A stretch of 64,000 bases of DNA from Desulfotomaculum sp. (GTDB lineage: Bacteria > Bacillota > Desulfotomaculia > Desulfotomaculales > Nap2-2B), in contig DOTD01000087.1 of the NCBI GenBank assembly GCA_003513005.1, positions 36,913 through 100,912 on the forward strand, read 5' to 3'. A model generated the notes under the pieces. That model saw only the letters and a list, made by a program, of their open reading frames with translations, was not told the origin of the DNA and did no database searches. Positions 57,166 to 64,000 of the stretch are shown here, one piece after another. The position numbers and the translations under genes are program-made. Position 1 is the stretch's first letter. Each line of letters starts with the position of its first letter.

Positions 57166-57868
57166 TTAATTTAGTGTTTGATTATTTGTTGCGTCAGCAA
57201 TACTTAAAGTCCCTCTGCTTCGGCAGGTTTCTTTGAACGCCAGTATTAAAGTTGGTTGATCAATATTTTTCCACTGCAGCTGGTGTATAACGTAGATATC
57301 GTAATAATCCCTGGGACGAGTGTTCTGATCGCCTCTGGAGATGATGGTTTCAAGTTTCTCTGCAACGATGGTTTCCAGATTGTATGCCAGAACCTTGATA
57401 CTCCTGGGTTCCAGGAGCAGTCTAAATTCGTAGGTGACTTCCCTGGGTGTGATTTTATCCCCGGTGGTAATGTCGATTTTAAGAGGCACTGCCATAGGCG
57501 GGTACAGAGCTTCGAGAGCAACTCGAAATCCGTTGTAGTCCGCAATTTCCCGTATCTCTTCTACCCGTTTGAGCGAAAATATGACATCGTCATTAATTTC
57601 TATGGCACAAATTTCCTCAAATATATTTGAAATGCTTTCAGCGTTCACCGGCAGTCCTTTGATTGTGGCATCCATGTCCATTGTAGCTCTGGTATTCAGG
57701 CCCTACCATGGCAACAATCAGAAAGCCGCCCTTCAAGATGAAATTTGATTGATATGGAGACACTGATATCCTCTCCAGCAATCTTTCCAGCATATAATTC
57801 TGCAATATGATCTGCGCTGATATGTTCTTGCTTTTTGCCATTTTTTTGATCATGGCTTTAAGCTGCAT
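57166..57868 (-). pseudogene. abiEii: AbiEii nucleotidyltransferase toxin, frameshifted and truncated
   Basis: Two frames together give the start of an AbiEii/type IV toxin: MQLKAMIKKMAKSKNISAQIILQNYMLERLLERIS...FILKGGFLIVAM in the first, and MDMDATIKGLPV and EKLETIISRGDQNTRPRDYYDIY in the second. One extra G near 57700 (GTAGGGCC) breaks the frame after 68 codons. The C-terminal end stops after DIYVIHQLQWKN...ATNNQTLN, about 80 residues short of full-length toxins, and runs into the leader of the flavodoxin gene. The NTP-binding motif KGG is present, but the protein as encoded should be inactive. Confidence 0.8.
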
Positions 57869-57877
57869 TGTGGTTAT

Positions 57878-58471
57878 TCACAGTAAAACCTCCAGATATG
57901 AGCGAAGCTTCTTCTCAACCCTAAACAGTTTGGAATATTTTGAAAGCAGAGGAATATCTTTATCCTCAAGCCTGGCATACCTTTTGAATGCTTCGGTCAC
58001 AATCTGAATGTCAGTTCCGCTGCGGCCCTTCAGAATGTCGCACAGCGTTCTTTCCGCATCATAAAACCTGACCTCATTACCACCTGGTGATTTCCCGGTA
58101 ATGATCCCAAGCTCATACAGTTCCTCTTTAACCCGGTAATATTTTATATTTTCTTTTTCCAGAATAGATGTATTGTAGCTCAGCGGAAATGTCATGGAAT
58201 ATTTGATTGGCGTCCGGTCGGTCATATCCATCAGGAACAAGGCTGTCTCATGAGAGAAAACCCCTCTTTTATAGCGGCTTTGTAGATTAAACATCTCATC
58301 ATCAAAGTTAGTAGGAACAATATATACGCCACGCTCCGAGCGTTCAAGCAGTCCTTTATCAGCAAGAAGCTTCAGGTGCTGGCGGTTGATTCCCGCCTTA
58401 GTAACTTGTGCTGAAGTCACCGTCCCGTTGTTCATATATGCAATTTTTAGTATCTGTTCAGCATAAGTCAT
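57878..58471 (-). CDS. abiEi: AbiEi antitoxin / transcriptional repressor
   Basis: A 197-residue antitoxin of the AbiE system: N-terminal winged helix (ILKIAYMNNGTVTSAQVTKAGINRQHLKLLADKGLLERSERGVYIVP) and the AbiEi C-terminal domain (FSHETALFLMDMTDRTPIKYSMTFP, RFYDAERTLCDILKGR). Known members bind inverted repeats in their own promoter. Complete, with GAGGTG upstream of ATG 58471. It lies nine bases before abiEii. Confidence 0.9.
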   Translation of the reverse strand: MTYAEQILKIAYMNNGTVTSAQVTKAGINRQHLKLLADKGLLERSERGVYIVPTNFDDEMFNLQSRYKRGVFSHETALFLMDMTDRTPIKYSMTFPLSYNTSILEKENIKYYRVKEELYELGIITGKSPGGNEVRFYDAERTLCDILKGRSGTDIQIVTEAFKRYARLEDKDIPLLSKYSKLFRVEKKLRSYLEVLL

Positions 58472-58521
58472 GGGTATTCACCTCAAATCGGATTTCAAAC
58501 ATTAACACATAATACTAACAT

Positions 58522-58561
58522 TTATGCACACTATTATATATTATATATGCATAATTGTCAA
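58522..58561 (-). promoter_or_regulatory. Consensus promoter with overlapping inverted repeat for abiE
   Basis: On the minus strand TTGACA (58556-58561), 17 bp, TATAAT (58533-58538). TTATGCA (58548-58554) and TGCATAA (58522-58528), as read on the minus strand, lie in the spacer and at the start point, forming a 7-bp inverted repeat with 19 bases between. AbiEi proteins bind such repeats, so this should be its operator. Confidence 0.75.
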
Positions 58562-58734
58562 TTTTATTGTTGAATTAAGACATGGCTTTCATCCGCATGT
58601 TGCTCATGATACTTCACCCGACAGGGCTTAGCGGGGCTTTGGCGGTAGGGTAATTCTTGTCAAATATGAACTATGTGGTTTCGCATTCATTTGCTTTAGA
58701 ACTCCGTTCTTCCGCACTCCATCTCAACCAATAC

Positions 58735-59061
58735 CTATACTGTATCCACTTCGAGATCCAAAATATTATCAGCTTCACTCTCTGCATATTTCCAGTAATC
58801 ACCATAGTGTCTGGCTTCTGTAAACAGACTTAGCAAGCGCTTTTTTAATTCCTCCCGATTTTCCCATGAGATTTTGTGATTGGCTAAAACCAGCTTGAGC
58901 ATATATAGCCTCGTAATATCAATAAAGTATACTGACATTGCCCGGCTGTAACTAGAATGCCATACAAATAGATGGTTTTCGAAAATGTCTAACGCTCTAT
59001 CAAGATCTTGAATCAAGATAACTTCATTCTCGTATTTTTTCATCATGGAAAAGAATATCAA
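58735..59061 (-). CDS. Hypothetical protein, possibly truncated
   Basis: 108 residues at most (from TTG 59061; two ATG codons at 59046 and 59043). The sequence is helical with acidic C-terminus and conserved-looking aromatic residues (HLFVWHSSYSRAMSVYFIDITRLYMLKLVLAN). No family recognised and no Shine-Dalgarno site. It might be an end piece of a larger lost gene. The 263-base stretch upstream of abiEi has no other gene. Confidence 0.4.
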   Translation of the reverse strand: MIFFSMMKKYENEVILIQDLDRALDIFENHLFVWHSSYSRAMSVYFIDITRLYMLKLVLANHKISWENREELKKRLLSLFTEARHYGDYWKYAESEADNILDLEVDTV

Positions 59062-59148
59062 ATTTGCGTATGAATTTATAATGATATTAAAAATATCCTC
59101 TCACGTCAAAACATATTTTCATTTACAATCCCGCAAACCTTGTATTCA

Positions 59149-60552
59149 TCAGATGTTCGGCCTCTGCAACAGGATTGTGGTCTCAACATGTCTTGTCCAG
59201 GGGAACATGTCAACCGGCTGCACTTTTTTCACAAGGTATCCGTTACCGTTTAGGTAGCCCAGATCCCTGGCCAGGGCGCCGGGATCACAGGAGACATAAA
59301 TAACTTTAGGCGCCTGCATGTTCAATACCTCATCCAGAACTTTGCGGCTGCAGCCGCTGCGCGGTGGGTCCAGTATGATAATGTCGGGGATGACACCCTT
59401 TTGGGCCAGGGCGGGAAGGGCCTTTTCTGCTTCTCCAGGCAGAAATTCGGTATTGCTGATCTTATTTAAAGCTGCGTTTATACGGGCATCCTTTACCGCA
59501 AGAGTATTTTCTTCTAAGCCGTAGATTTTTTTTGCTCTTTTCGCCAGATACAATGCAATCGCGCCCACGCCGCTGTATGCGTCTATAATAACCTCTGAAC
59601 CGTTAAGTGAAGCGTATTCCAATACTTTATTGTACAAAGTCAAGGTCTGCGACGGGTTGACCTGGAAGAAGGAGAACGGTGAAATGCGGAAAACAAGATG
59701 TCCGAGGCGATCGGTTAAATAATCGCTTCCGGCCAGGCATCTTACCTGATTCCCTATAACCGTACCTGATTGTTCTCCGCTGGTATAGCGAATTACGGAG
59801 GCAATCCCGGGGCACAAAGTTATGAGCTCTTTGGCAAATGCTTTTTCCTGCGGCCATTGTCCCGTCCCGGTAAACAGCACGGCCATAATTTCGCCGCTGT
59901 GTATGGATTTGCGGAGGACAACGTTGTTAAAGAAATGGCTTTTGTGTTTCACCCCGTATGTTTTAGGGGCGTGTTTATTGAGAAGTCCTGAAATAATTGC
60001 CGCGGCATTATTTAAATCATTGTCCACCAGCAGACAGCCCTGCTTTTCATAGTTTGCTTTTATAGCTGACCTGGACAGTGTGTGGGAGCTTTTTTCATAA
60101 AAACCCAGCTCATATGTCCCGCCGGACTTATCTGCGTGAAAGCCGGCTTTATTTCGATAGTGCCAGGGGTAATTCATGCCGGACGTATCAAGCACTTTTA
60201 CATCCTTTAATCCGGCAATGCGGGAAAGGCTGTCTTTTACAAGTCCGGTTTTCAGCCTTAGCTGTTCTTGATAATCAATATGCTGAAGCTGGCAGCCGCC
60301 GCAGGTTGAAAAAAGAGAGCACTCAGGCATCTGCCGGCCGGGGGAGGGCTCGATAATCCGGAGCAGCCTGGCCCGTGCAAAATTCTTTTTTAAATCGACC
60401 ACCTCTGCAAATACGGTATCCCCCGGCATTGTGAAGGGAACAAAAACGGCAATACCGCAATACCGGCCAACGCCCTCACCGGCATGGTTGAGTCCGTTTA
60501 TTTGCAGGTTGATTTTCTCCGCTTTTTTAAAAGGCATGCTCTTTTCTGACAC
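59149..60552 (-). CDS. rlmD: 23S rRNA (uracil-5) methyltransferase, RlmD/RumA family
   Basis: SAM-dependent methyltransferase for U1939-type sites in 23S rRNA (or U747/RlmC in relatives). N-terminal TRAM domain (about 10-65, LQINGLNHAGEGVGRY), then the [4Fe-4S] cysteines C78, C84 and C87 (CSLFSTCGGC), then the Rossmann methyltransferase with VIDAYSGVGAIALYLA, DPPRSGC and YVSCDPGALARDL containing the nucleophilic Cys. Length 467. The next gene ends 58 bases upstream, so both may share a transcript. Confidence 0.92.
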   Translation of the reverse strand: MSEKSMPFKKAEKINLQINGLNHAGEGVGRYCGIAVFVPFTMPGDTVFAEVVDLKKNFARARLLRIIEPSPGRQMPECSLFSTCGGCQLQHIDYQEQLRLKTGLVKDSLSRIAGLKDVKVLDTSGMNYPWHYRNKAGFHADKSGGTYELGFYEKSSHTLSRSAIKANYEKQGCLLVDNDLNNAAAIISGLLNKHAPKTYGVKHKSHFFNNVVLRKSIHSGEIMAVLFTGTGQWPQEKAFAKELITLCPGIASVIRYTSGEQSGTVIGNQVRCLAGSDYLTDRLGHLVFRISPFSFFQVNPSQTLTLYNKVLEYASLNGSEVIIDAYSGVGAIALYLAKRAKKIYGLEENTLAVKDARINAALNKISNTEFLPGEAEKALPALAQKGVIPDIIILDPPRSGCSRKVLDEVLNMQAPKVIYVSCDPGALARDLGYLNGNGYLVKKVQPVDMFPWTRHVETTILLQRPNI

Positions 60553-60610
60553 TGTTAAGCCTTCAATCTTTAAATCGTATTCTGAAAATAATCTTACATC
60601 AGGGAGGAGG

Positions 60611-61864
60611 TTAACTGCCTACGTGCCCATGCTCACCTTTTACACTGATACCGCTCAGATATCCGGTGGAAAAGGCAATCTGCAAGTTAAATCCTCCTGT
60701 CAGGGCATCCACGTCAATAACCTCGCCTGCGAAGAACAATCCCCTGATTATTTTGGATTCCATACTGGAAGGATTGATTTCGTTCGTGTCAATACCTCCT
60801 GCCGTAACCATGGCTTCGTTTAGCGGACGGGAGCCTTTTATCGTGAGAATAATCCCTTTTAAGCTGACCGCCAGCTTCTCCCTTTCTTCTTTAGTAATCT
60901 GGTCTACCTGCTTAAGGATGTCAATCCCGGTGAACATCCGAATCAAGGGTATCATTTTTTGGGGAACGAGATCGCCTAAAGTATTTTTTAAGTATTTACC
61001 GTGGCTTTTCTTAAAAATTTCTAATAATTGGGCATCAAGCTGCGCTGTAGAAACTGACGGAAAAAGATCAATTTTTAAAGCAAGAGAAGAGGGGTGGCAT
61101 TTATTGATCAGGCTGCTCAGCTTGAGGATGACAGGGCCGGAAATCCCGAAGTGTGTAAAAATCAACTCGCCGGTCTGTTCGGCTGCAACCTTTTCTCCCA
61201 GTACCGCCTGTACATTGATATGCGACAGAGACAGTCCCTGCAGCTGCCTGACCCATTTTTCTCCGGCAACCAGGGGTACTAGGGCAGGGCGGGGGGGCTC
61301 TACAAAATGTCCAAGCTCTCTGGCAATTCTGAAACCATCCCCTGTGGACCCGGTATGCCCGTAGGATAACCCGCCTGTGGCGATGAGCACATTTTCACCG
61401 GCAATTTTGTTGTTGTCATCCGTAATAACGCCGATAACGCCGTTATCAACGGCAAGCACTTTTTTAACGGCTGAGTTGAACCTTATTTCAACCCTGCTTT
61501 TGAGCAAGTAGTTTTGCAGTGCCTGAATTATTTCTTCCGCCCGATCCGAAGCGGGAAAAACGCGGTTATCATCCTCCACTTTTGTTTCAACGTCCAGAGA
61601 GTTAAAAAATGAAACCAGACTATGGCTATCAAATCTGTTCAACGAAGCATAGAGGAATCTTGCGTTGCTCACAATGTTGTTCATAAAGCTTTCCGGATCG
61701 CAAAGATTGGTAAAATTGCACCTGCCGTTTCCGGTAATAGACAGCTTTTTGCCAAGCCTGCCGTTTTTTTCCAGTAAAACAACTTTTAAACCTTTTTGGG
61801 CAGCAGCGGCGGCGCCCATCATACCCGCCGGACCGCCGCCTACAGCAATCAAATCATAATACAT
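60611..61864 (-). CDS. NAD(P)/FAD-dependent oxidoreductase, YhiN/HI0933 family
   Basis: A 417-residue flavoprotein: the dinucleotide loop AVGGGPAGMMGAAAA (about 7-21), LSITGNGRCNFTN, ATGGLSYGHTGSTGDGFRIAR, and the end GLFFAGEVIDVDALTGGFNLQIAFSTG are HI0933-like signatures. Its substrate is unknown. I start at ATG 61864 with AAAGAGG nine bases upstream; the frame is open to 61933. Confidence 0.9.
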   Translation of the reverse strand: MYYDLIAVGGGPAGMMGAAAAAQKGLKVVLLEKNGRLGKKLSITGNGRCNFTNLCDPESFMNNIVSNARFLYASLNRFDSHSLVSFFNSLDVETKVEDDNRVFPASDRAEEIIQALQNYLLKSRVEIRFNSAVKKVLAVDNGVIGVITDDNNKIAGENVLIATGGLSYGHTGSTGDGFRIARELGHFVEPPRPALVPLVAGEKWVRQLQGLSLSHINVQAVLGEKVAAEQTGELIFTHFGISGPVILKLSSLINKCHPSSLALKIDLFPSVSTAQLDAQLLEIFKKSHGKYLKNTLGDLVPQKMIPLIRMFTGIDILKQVDQITKEEREKLAVSLKGIILTIKGSRPLNEAMVTAGGIDTNEINPSSMESKIIRGLFFAGEVIDVDALTGGFNLQIAFSTGYLSGISVKGEHGHVGS

Positions 61865-62001
61865 TGTTAGGCGCCTCTTTAATCTGAATAAAGCTATTAT
61901 AAGCCGGATTCCTGATAAATAAAAACCAGGCAAAAACTTGATTAGAATAAGCGCCTGGTTTAATAAAACTTGACAAGCTGTAAACTGCCCGAATAACCGG
62001 A

Positions 62002-63789
62002 TTATTGCCTTTTCAGCAGTTTTTCGTGATACATATTGTTATTGGCTTCTTTATAAATTTCGTTTATTTGTATTGGTTTCTCAGCGATTCGATAACCCAC
62101 GGCAGATCCGACAGATATACTCAATAACGGTTCTTTGCCATTGGAGTTATACTCATCTACTGCTTTTCTTATTCTTGTTACTGCCTGCTCCACATCTGTG
62201 TTGGCGCTATCCGGCAGAAAAACTGCAAATTCGTTTCCTCCGGTTCTGGATATAACATCGCCTTCCCGAAATGATCCCTTGATTAAGTTAGCGGCCAGCT
62301 TTATATGTTCATCTCCCTGATCATGACCAAAACTGTCGTTGACAAGTTTAAGACCGTCTATATCACAAACTATTATGCCGACCGAAGAATGACGTCCTTC
62401 CTGGAGCCGGTTTATCTCCTGTTCAAAATAATTCTTGTTGTATAATCCGGTGAGGGGGTCATGCAAACTTAAAAAGGTCAGCTTTTCTTCAGCCTTTTTC
62501 CTTTCTGTAATATCAGCCACACAGGCCAGAGCGCCGATAAAACGGCCTTCCTTATCCTGGATAGGTGATGTTTCCAGGCTTGTATAAACCGGATACCCGT
62601 TTTTATGCAGGAATTCAAAATCATGCTGTTCCTTAATTCCTTCAGCACGTCGTTTAAAGTTTATCATTGCATGATTGATGTTTTTTTCGTCCATGAAATA
62701 AAAAAGTGATTTACCCAGCATTTCCCCGGGTGTGTACCCTAGGATGTCAGCCATGCGTTGGTTTACAAAAGTTGTTATCGCATTAGAGTCTATGGACCAA
62801 ATTCCTTCCTGGGCATTTTCGACCAGTTGCCGGTATTTGTTTTCGCTTTGGAGCAGCGATTCTTCCATTTGTTTGCGTTCTGTTATGTCGTTGGTGACAG
62901 TAATAAAAAAGATCGGTTTACCTGACGTATCCACTACCACACTTGCGGACAGTTCCGCTTTAAATGTTTTTTTATCTTTGGTTAACATAGTGTGTTCAAT
63001 ATTTTTGATTGAACCGTTTTTAAAAACCAGTTCCGCATTTTCCATAGCTTTTTGGTGCTCATTTTGATCAATAAGCTCCAGCATATTTTTCCCGACTAAT
63101 TCGCTTTTTGATGAATAGTTATGTTGTTTTAGTGTTTCGGTATTACAGTCAAGAATAGTAAGATTTATTTCAGATATCGTAATTGCATAAGGGGAAGAAT
63201 CAAGAATGCTCAGGATAATATCACGTTCCTGTTTTAGTTCCTTTTCTGTTCTTTTAAGTTTGGTGATGTCGTTGATAACTGCCAAAATGCATTTCTGGTT
63301 TTTGAATTGAACTATTTCTATGGATAACAATCCAATTATTCTTACACCTGATCTTGTATGATATTCAACATCAATATTCTTTACAGCTTTCTTTCTAAGG
63401 ATCATCTTTCTGATTTTATTTTGTATTTCCGGATGCAGGAAAGGCATTTCATTTATGGTCTTCCCTACAACTTCCTTTCTTTTATAGCCCAGGGTATCTT
63501 CAAAAATTTTATTCATGTCTATGTAGATTAAGTCTTTAAAGGTAATTATTACCATGGGGTTAGGATTGAAATTAAATACCTTGGAAAAATTATTTTCTGA
63601 TAAACGCAGCTCATTTTCGGCTTTCTTGCGAAAATTGGCTTCTTTCTTTAAGTTGTTTAAAAATTCCTGAAACTTGTATTGCTGACGTTTCTCACTGAGG
63701 AATTTTTCAGGGGGAATATAAAACCTGTTTTCATATATTTCGTTCTCCCAGATTAAAACATGGTGCGTTAAGATTATTTCGTCAATCAT
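62002..63789 (-). CDS. PAS-PAS-PAS-GGDEF signalling protein (C-terminal part of a split MEDS sensor)
   Basis: 595 codons from ATG 63789. Residues 1-50 are the end of a MEDS domain (LIWENEIYENRFYIPPEKFL). Then three PAS domains (about 60-185, 190-310, 315-430, each ending with a DIT...K/RK type junction) and a GGDEF domain (about 440-595) with LTFLSLHDPLTGLYNKNYFEQE and GGNEF in place of GGDEF, so cyclase activity is doubtful. The frame continues upstream in frame past a TAG at 63808 into the remainder of the MEDS domain. Confidence 0.85.
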   Translation of the reverse strand: MIDEIILTHHVLIWENEIYENRFYIPPEKFLSEKRQQYKFQEFLNNLKKEANFRKKAENELRLSENNFSKVFNFNPNPMVIITFKDLIYIDMNKIFEDTLGYKRKEVVGKTINEMPFLHPEIQNKIRKMILRKKAVKNIDVEYHTRSGVRIIGLLSIEIVQFKNQKCILAVINDITKLKRTEKELKQERDIILSILDSSPYAITISEINLTILDCNTETLKQHNYSSKSELVGKNMLELIDQNEHQKAMENAELVFKNGSIKNIEHTMLTKDKKTFKAELSASVVVDTSGKPIFFITVTNDITERKQMEESLLQSENKYRQLVENAQEGIWSIDSNAITTFVNQRMADILGYTPGEMLGKSLFYFMDEKNINHAMINFKRRAEGIKEQHDFEFLHKNGYPVYTSLETSPIQDKEGRFIGALACVADITERKKAEEKLTFLSLHDPLTGLYNKNYFEQEINRLQEGRHSSVGIIVCDIDGLKLVNDSFGHDQGDEHIKLAANLIKGSFREGDVISRTGGNEFAVFLPDSANTDVEQAVTRIRKAVDEYNSNGKEPLLSISVGSAVGYRIAEKPIQINEIYKEANNNMYHEKLLKRQ

Positions 63790-63807
63790 TTGTATTGGAA
63801 AATCTTT

Positions 63808-64000
63808 CTAATTATACTGGTAGATCGCGATGCAAGGGTGTTCTGTAAAAAAAATATTCAGTTTTGCTTCATATTCAAATATTTTTTCAACGCCAAGGTT
63901 GCTTTTCAGTATCCAGGTCATTTCCCCGGTGACTCGCAAAGCAGAATAACCCTCAGAGATAGCTTTGCTTGTTTCACTAGTACTACAGCGATGGATCTCT
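63808..64000 (-). pseudogene. MEDS (DcmR-sensory) domain N-terminal part, ended by an in-frame amber stop
   Basis: On the minus strand the frame from the window edge reads ...AISEGYSALRVTGEMTW, then EKIFEYEAKLNIFF and CIAIYQYN, then TAG (63808-63810), then KDFPIQM leading into the PAS-GGDEF frame without a shift. The MEDS domain family reads through this region, so TAG replaces a sense codon. The start of this gene lies outside the window. Confidence 0.8.

Noticed and set aside
60078..60356. Long plus-strand frames inside rlmD, YhiN and dcw genes
   Set aside because: They are frame shadows of well-supported genes on the other strand or frame.

Overview
The window reads as chromosome of a spore-forming, meso-DAP-walled anaerobic Firmicute. 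The best match by gene order and protein style is the Peptococcaceae/Desulfotomaculales (Pelotomaculum-like); that placement is an inference from gene content and synteny, not from a search. Supporting signs are spo0F, spoVD, spoIIGA and sigE, a Gram-positive dcw cluster with ylxW/ylxX/sbp-type genes, a radical SAM (TIGR03960)-DUF2344-rng block, frequent TTG start codons with strong Shine-Dalgarno sites, and a DNPR motif in MurE.

Layout. 1-9.5 kb: argS (5' end outside the window), pyrG, sppA, a Yip1 membrane protein, spo0F, a zinc-ribbon protein, a transaldolase-like aldolase, rho and a LysM/M23 peptidase. The pyrG-spo0F-tal-rho order echoes Bacillus. 9.6-15.7 kb: tRNA-Gly, a broken MFS exporter, a ManC-phosphohexomutase fusion, an EAL-HDOD protein and tRNA-Gln. 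15.8-20.4 kb: radical SAM, DUF2344, rng and a panE remnant. 20.4-39.8 kb: a dense dcw cluster (mraZ to ftsZ) headed by a three-repeat MraZ operator. 40-43.1 kb: spoIIGA-sigE, DUF456, tadA, tRNA-Ser. 43.2-49 kb: a decay zone with a toxin-antitoxin pair between tRNA-Ser and a partial copy of it, a broken S-layer protein, and in-frame-collapsed remains of a two-component system and a MacAB exporter. 49-53 kb: modABC with a divergent molybdate-responsive regulator. 53-59 kb: patatin, FMN-type glutamate synthase, and broken flavodoxin and AbiEii genes beside an intact AbiEi. 59.1-64 kb: RlmD-type methyltransferase, a YhiN-type flavoprotein and a MEDS-PAS-GGDEF sensor split by an in-frame amber codon.

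Functionally, the first 42 kb is core: nucleotide synthesis, peptidoglycan precursor synthesis (MurA-G, MraY), divisome assembly (FtsL, FtsQ, FtsW, FtsZ) and the mother-cell sporulation switch. SpoIIGA next to its substrate pro-SigE is the canonical signalling pair. ftsA is not found between sbp and ftsZ, and sigG does not follow sigE. The last 20 kb is accessory and partly degraded: at least a dozen genes carry frameshifts, nonsense codons or deletions, while several regulatory sites next to them (abiE promoter/operator, response-regulator repeats, modA operator) still look intact.

No clearly new multi-gene system was found. The items most worth a second look are the ATA start of pyrG, the ManC-phosphohexomutase fusion, the tRNA-Ser/partial-tRNA cassette carrying a toxin-antitoxin pair, the amber-split MEDS sensor, and the reiterated TTGTATAC sites before the glutamate synthase. 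Single-base frameshifts could be assembly errors; reads would be needed to tell.
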